From: Salinigranum salinum
GTDB taxonomy: Archaea > Halobacteriota > Halobacteria > Halobacteriales > Haloferacaceae
Direction: 5' to 3'
Assembly: GCF_009176545.1 (NCBI RefSeq)
Contig: NZ_VTOJ01000001.1
Span: 1,922,001-1,986,000, forward strand
Length of the DNA stretch: 64,000 bases
Both the position numbers and the translations under genes were made by a program. Each line of letters begins with the position of its first letter. Position 1 is the first letter of the stretch. Positions 61,571 to 64,000 of the stretch are shown here, piece after piece. The notes under the pieces were generated by a model. It worked only from the letters and a program-made list of their open reading frames with translations, made no database searches and was not told the DNA's origin.

Positions 61571-61580
61571 CGTTTTGAAC
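61571..61580 (+). promoter_or_regulatory. TATA-like box of the DJ-1 gene
   Basis: CGTTTTGAAC lies 21-30 nt before the ATG at 61601, consistent with a leaderless promoter, and is divergent from the RND operon. Confidence 0.45.
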
Positions 61581-61600
61581 GACGGGGTCGACCCCCAGCC

Positions 61601-62230
61601 ATGGACGAGACGCCGATCCAGGTCGAGGTGCTGCTGTACGAGGGGTTCGACGAACTCGACGGGGTGGGCCCGTACGAGGTGTTCCAGACGGCGGGGGCGT
61701 TCGGCGGCGAAGTCGAGGCACGAACCGTCTCGCTCGACGGGAGCGGGCGGGTGACCGCGAGCCACGGACTGCGGGTGGGCGTCGACGGGGCGCTGGGCGA
61801 CCCCGACGTCCTCGTCGTCCCCGGTGGCGGCTGGAACGCCGGCGACGACCGCCCCGGCGCACGCCGGGAGGCTGAGCGCGGCGCCGTCCCCACGGCGATC
61901 CGCGACCGACACGAGACGGGAGCGATCGTCGCGTCGGTCTGTACCGGCGGGATGCTCCTCGCCGAGGCGGGGGTGCTCGACGGGCGGCCCGCAGTCACGC
62001 ACGCGGGGGCACTCGACGATCTCCGGGCCACGCGCGCCGAGGTGGTCGACGCACGCGTCGTCGACGACGGCGACGTCCTCACCGCCGGTGGGATCACCTC
62101 CGGACTGGACCTCGCGCTCCACCTCGTCTCCCGACTCTGCGGCGGGGACGTCGCCGACCGGGTCACGACGGAACTCGAGTACGACCGCGACCCCTCACGC
62201 GTGGTCGTCACGGGCGAGGCCGACGAGTAG
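61601..62230 (+). CDS. DJ-1/PfpI family protein
   Basis: The product has 209 residues. The nucleophile elbow holds Cys114 in ASVCTGGMLLAEAG, with Glu18 in EGFDELDG, the usual partner. It starts QVEVLLYEGFDELDGVGPYEV. The family includes intracellular proteases, glyoxalases and isonitrile hydratase-like enzymes; the sequence is closer to the latter type but the substrate is unknown. Divergent from the COG1361/RND operon. Its end overlaps the convergent MFS gene by 36 nt. Confidence 0.88.
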   Translation: MDETPIQVEVLLYEGFDELDGVGPYEVFQTAGAFGGEVEARTVSLDGSGRVTASHGLRVGVDGALGDPDVLVVPGGGWNAGDDRPGARREAERGAVPTAIRDRHETGAIVASVCTGGMLLAEAGVLDGRPAVTHAGALDDLRATRAEVVDARVVDDGDVLTAGGITSGLDLALHLVSRLCGGDVADRVTTELEYDRDPSRVVVTGEADE

Positions 62231-63361
62231 GAGGCCCGCCACCAGCGTCGACCCGGCCAGGAGCGTCCACCCCGTGTCGTACGACAGCGTGTCCGCGAGG
62301 AAGCCGAAGACGGGCGGCGTCGCGAGTCCGCCGAGGTTGAGTGCCGTCTGTCCGCCGGCAGTCGCCGCGCCGACCCGGTCGTCCGGGACGAGGGCGGTGA
62401 GACAGGCGTAGTAGACACCGGGGAAGCCCAGGATGAACAGACCGAGCACGGCGAACGCGCCCGCCGCGAGCAGGGGGGTGTCAGCGGCGACGACCCCGCC
62501 GAAGGCGACGGTCGCCAAGAGTGCCTGCGCGACGAGCACCCGCGCGGCGGCGCGGACGTCGCTTCCCGGCAGGTGGTCGGCGACGCTCCCGCCGACGAGG
62601 CGGCCGACGCTCCCCGTCACTTGGATGGACGCGAGCACCGCACCCGCGACGGCTGCGGCCGCGCCGATGGATTCGGTGAGGTGGAGCACGACGTAGCCGG
62701 TCGTGGTGAACACCGCCGCGCCGAAGAAGAAGCCCGCAGCGACGATCGCGGGGTAGCCGTCGAGGCCGGCGAGCCCACGGAGGTCGGGCGTCGACAGCGA
62801 GCCCGAGCCGTCGTGGCCGTCGTAAGTGAGAGCGAAGACGGTGACGACGCACGCCGCGAGGACCGCCGCGACAACGAAGCCGGCTCGCCAGCCGTATCGC
62901 GTCCCGGCCGCGGTGGTGACGACCACGGCACCGAGCCCGCTTCCGACGGTGACACCCACCTGTTTAACGTTCATCGCCAGGTTCCGGTTCCCGTCGGGGG
63001 CCACGACGAGCACGGCCCGGTTCGTCGACGGCATCGCCGTCGCGTACGCCCCGCCGACGACGAGGAGCGCGACGAGCAACAGTGCGAACGACGGGGCGAC
63101 CGCGACGCCGGCCATCCCGACGCCGAGTACGCCCAGCCCTGCGAGCATCACCGGTCGTTCGCCGAACCCGTCGACGGCCGGCCCCGTCACGAACAGCATG
63201 GCGGTGTAGCCGGCCATCGCGGCCGCGAGTGACACGCCGACCAGCGTCCGCGAGACGCCGAACGTCTCCCGGACCGCGGCGGTCGCGGCGAAGATGGCGT
63301 AGAAACAGAGGCTCGCCGCCACCTGCCAGCCACTCACGATGCCCACGCCGCGCCAGGTCAC
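62195..63361 (-). CDS. MFS transporter
   Basis: I use the GTG at 63361, giving 388 residues; a TTG start at 63388 would add 9. Twelve hydrophobic segments are visible in two halves. The loop between helices 2 and 3 carries DGFGERPVM, the MFS signature position (D-x-x-G-x-R). The second half has the matching DHLPGSD loop. Substrate unknown. Its 3' end overlaps the end of the DJ-1 gene by 36 nt. Confidence 0.88.
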   Translation of the reverse strand: MTWRGVGIVSGWQVAASLCFYAIFAATAAVRETFGVSRTLVGVSLAAAMAGYTAMLFVTGPAVDGFGERPVMLAGLGVLGVGMAGVAVAPSFALLLVALLVVGGAYATAMPSTNRAVLVVAPDGNRNLAMNVKQVGVTVGSGLGAVVVTTAAGTRYGWRAGFVVAAVLAACVVTVFALTYDGHDGSGSLSTPDLRGLAGLDGYPAIVAAGFFFGAAVFTTTGYVVLHLTESIGAAAAVAGAVLASIQVTGSVGRLVGGSVADHLPGSDVRAAARVLVAQALLATVAFGGVVAADTPLLAAGAFAVLGLFILGFPGVYYACLTALVPDDRVGAATAGGQTALNLGGLATPPVFGFLADTLSYDTGWTLLAGSTLVAGLLLVGLARDDHA

Positions 63362-63578
63362 ACGCGAAGGTGAGTGGAGGGGGGTCAAGTGCGCTCCGGG
63401 TCCGGTCGTCGAACCGAACGAATTCGAACAAATTCTCCGAACAAGTACTGTATTTCAAAACATAACTTCTGCGTGGATTCCACGAGCAACCGATAGACGC
63501 CGCGGCCGTCGAAAATGTATGTCGACTGTTAACAGAGCTTCATCAAGGTTTAACAGCGTTCCGCCCCACTCTCCTGTC

Positions 63579-63584
63579 GGAGGT
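63579..63584 (+). promoter_or_regulatory. Shine-Dalgarno site of sod
   Basis: GGAGGT lies 8 nt before the ATG at 63592. Strong SD sites are uncommon in this window and this one supports a leadered message. Two TTAACAG boxes upstream (about 63529 and 63550) are candidate TATA elements. Confidence 0.6.
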
Positions 63585-63591
63585 TTCAATC

Positions 63592-64000
63592 ATGAGCTAC
63601 GAACTCGACCCACTCCCGTACGATTACGACGCACTCGAAGGCAGCATCTCCGAACAGGTGCTCACGTGGCACCACGACACCCACCACCAGGGCTACGTGA
63701 ACGGGTGGAACGCTGCCGATGAGACGCTGGCGGAGAACCGCGAGAATCACGAGTTCGGCTCGTCCGCGGGTGCCATCCGCAGCGTGACGCACAACGGCTG
63801 TGGGCACATCCTCCACGACCTCTTCTGGCAGTGCATGTCCCCCGAGGGCGGCGACGAGCCCACCGGATCGCTCGCCGACCGGATCGCGGAGGACTTCGGC
63901 TCCTACGAGGCGTGGAAGGGCGAGTTCGAGGCCGCCGGCGGCGCGGCGAGCGGCTGGGCCCTGCTGGTATACGACTCGTTCTCGAACCAGCTGCGCAACG
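63592..64000 (+). CDS. sod: Superoxide dismutase, Mn/Fe family (3' end outside the window)
   Basis: The frame continues past the right edge after 136 codons, so it is incomplete. It begins SYELDPLPYDYDALEGSISE with the metal ligand His27 in LTWHHDTHHQGYVNGW (25-40), and His75 in GHILHDLFW. The remaining ligands Asp and His are beyond the edge. It converts superoxide to peroxide. A Shine-Dalgarno GGAGGT and AT-rich DNA precede it, so expression is probably strong and regulated. Confidence 0.95.
   Translation, partial: MSYELDPLPYDYDALEGSISEQVLTWHHDTHHQGYVNGWNAADETLAENRENHEFGSSAGAIRSVTHNGCGHILHDLFWQCMSPEGGDEPTGSLADRIAEDFGSYEAWKGEFEAAGGAASGWALLVYDSFSNQLRN

Overview
The window reads as chromosomal DNA of a halophilic archaeon (class Halobacteria). 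It is very GC-rich, its proteins are strongly acidic, and it carries archaeal or haloarchaeal families: Pelota, RqcH, GatE, Elp3, MptE, Bat-type HTH regulators, COG1361 surface proteins, a PGF-CTERM anchored protein, and twin-arginine and lipobox exports. Many genes have a TATA-like box 22-30 nt before the start codon and no Shine-Dalgarno, which is the usual haloarchaeal leaderless layout. I cannot name the genus. I saw no rRNA, tRNA, CRISPR array, insertion sequence or prophage. Almost all lines of evidence point to core chromosome.

Layout. 1-3.8 kb: a 7TM sensor kinase cut by the left edge, a ferritin-like protein, a small membrane protein and a lipoprotein. 3.8-9.1 kb: a ribosome-rescue block in which Pelota and RqcH flank two DUF4013 membrane proteins. 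9.3-15.1 kb: an acetyltransferase, a disulfide oxidoreductase, an HTH/zinc-ribbon regulator and Elp3. 15.5-17.8 kb: a translationally coupled APH-like kinase and a divergent enolase paralogue. 18-21.7 kb: an alkyltransferase coupled to a Bat-type regulator, a methyltransferase and a FilR1-type regulator. 21.8-34.5 kb: a RecJ-like protein, several membrane proteins, thymidine kinase, an FMN reductase/XapX pair followed by a DsrE remnant, MutY, serine acetyltransferase, a gene whose 3' end is triplicated, and BolA. 34.5-41 kb: a CHRD/5'-nucleotidase, a tetrad-repeat membrane protein, a PiT phosphate transporter, UspA and fumarase. 41-47 kb: a zinc-finger microprotein, an anchored HExxH protease, GatE, a Bat-type regulator and a PetD without PetB. 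47-53 kb: an Lrp regulator divergent from an EamA exporter, a MaoC hydratase, TrmJ, and the FolP/MptE pterin pair. 53-64 kb: photolyase, a second 7TM kinase with a degenerate ATP site, an RND exporter with its COG1361 partner under a probable operator, a DJ-1 protein, an MFS transporter and the start of Mn/Fe superoxide dismutase.

Themes. Translation and its quality control recur (PelA, RqcH, Elp3, TrmJ, GatE). DNA repair and oxidative stress also recur (alkyltransferase, MutY, photolyase, RecJ-like, SOD, DJ-1, FMN reductase). Perfect or near-perfect palindromes sit at several promoters. Intergenic regions repeatedly hold short tandem arrays with unrelated units of 8, 23, 25, 34, 42 and 101 bp.

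Most unusual items: the kinase-enolase pair, in which the enolase has two catalytic-site substitutions; a membrane protein with 36 consecutive Val-x-x-x tetrads; the 101-bp triplication over a stop codon; the orphan PetD; and the internally deleted DsrE gene.
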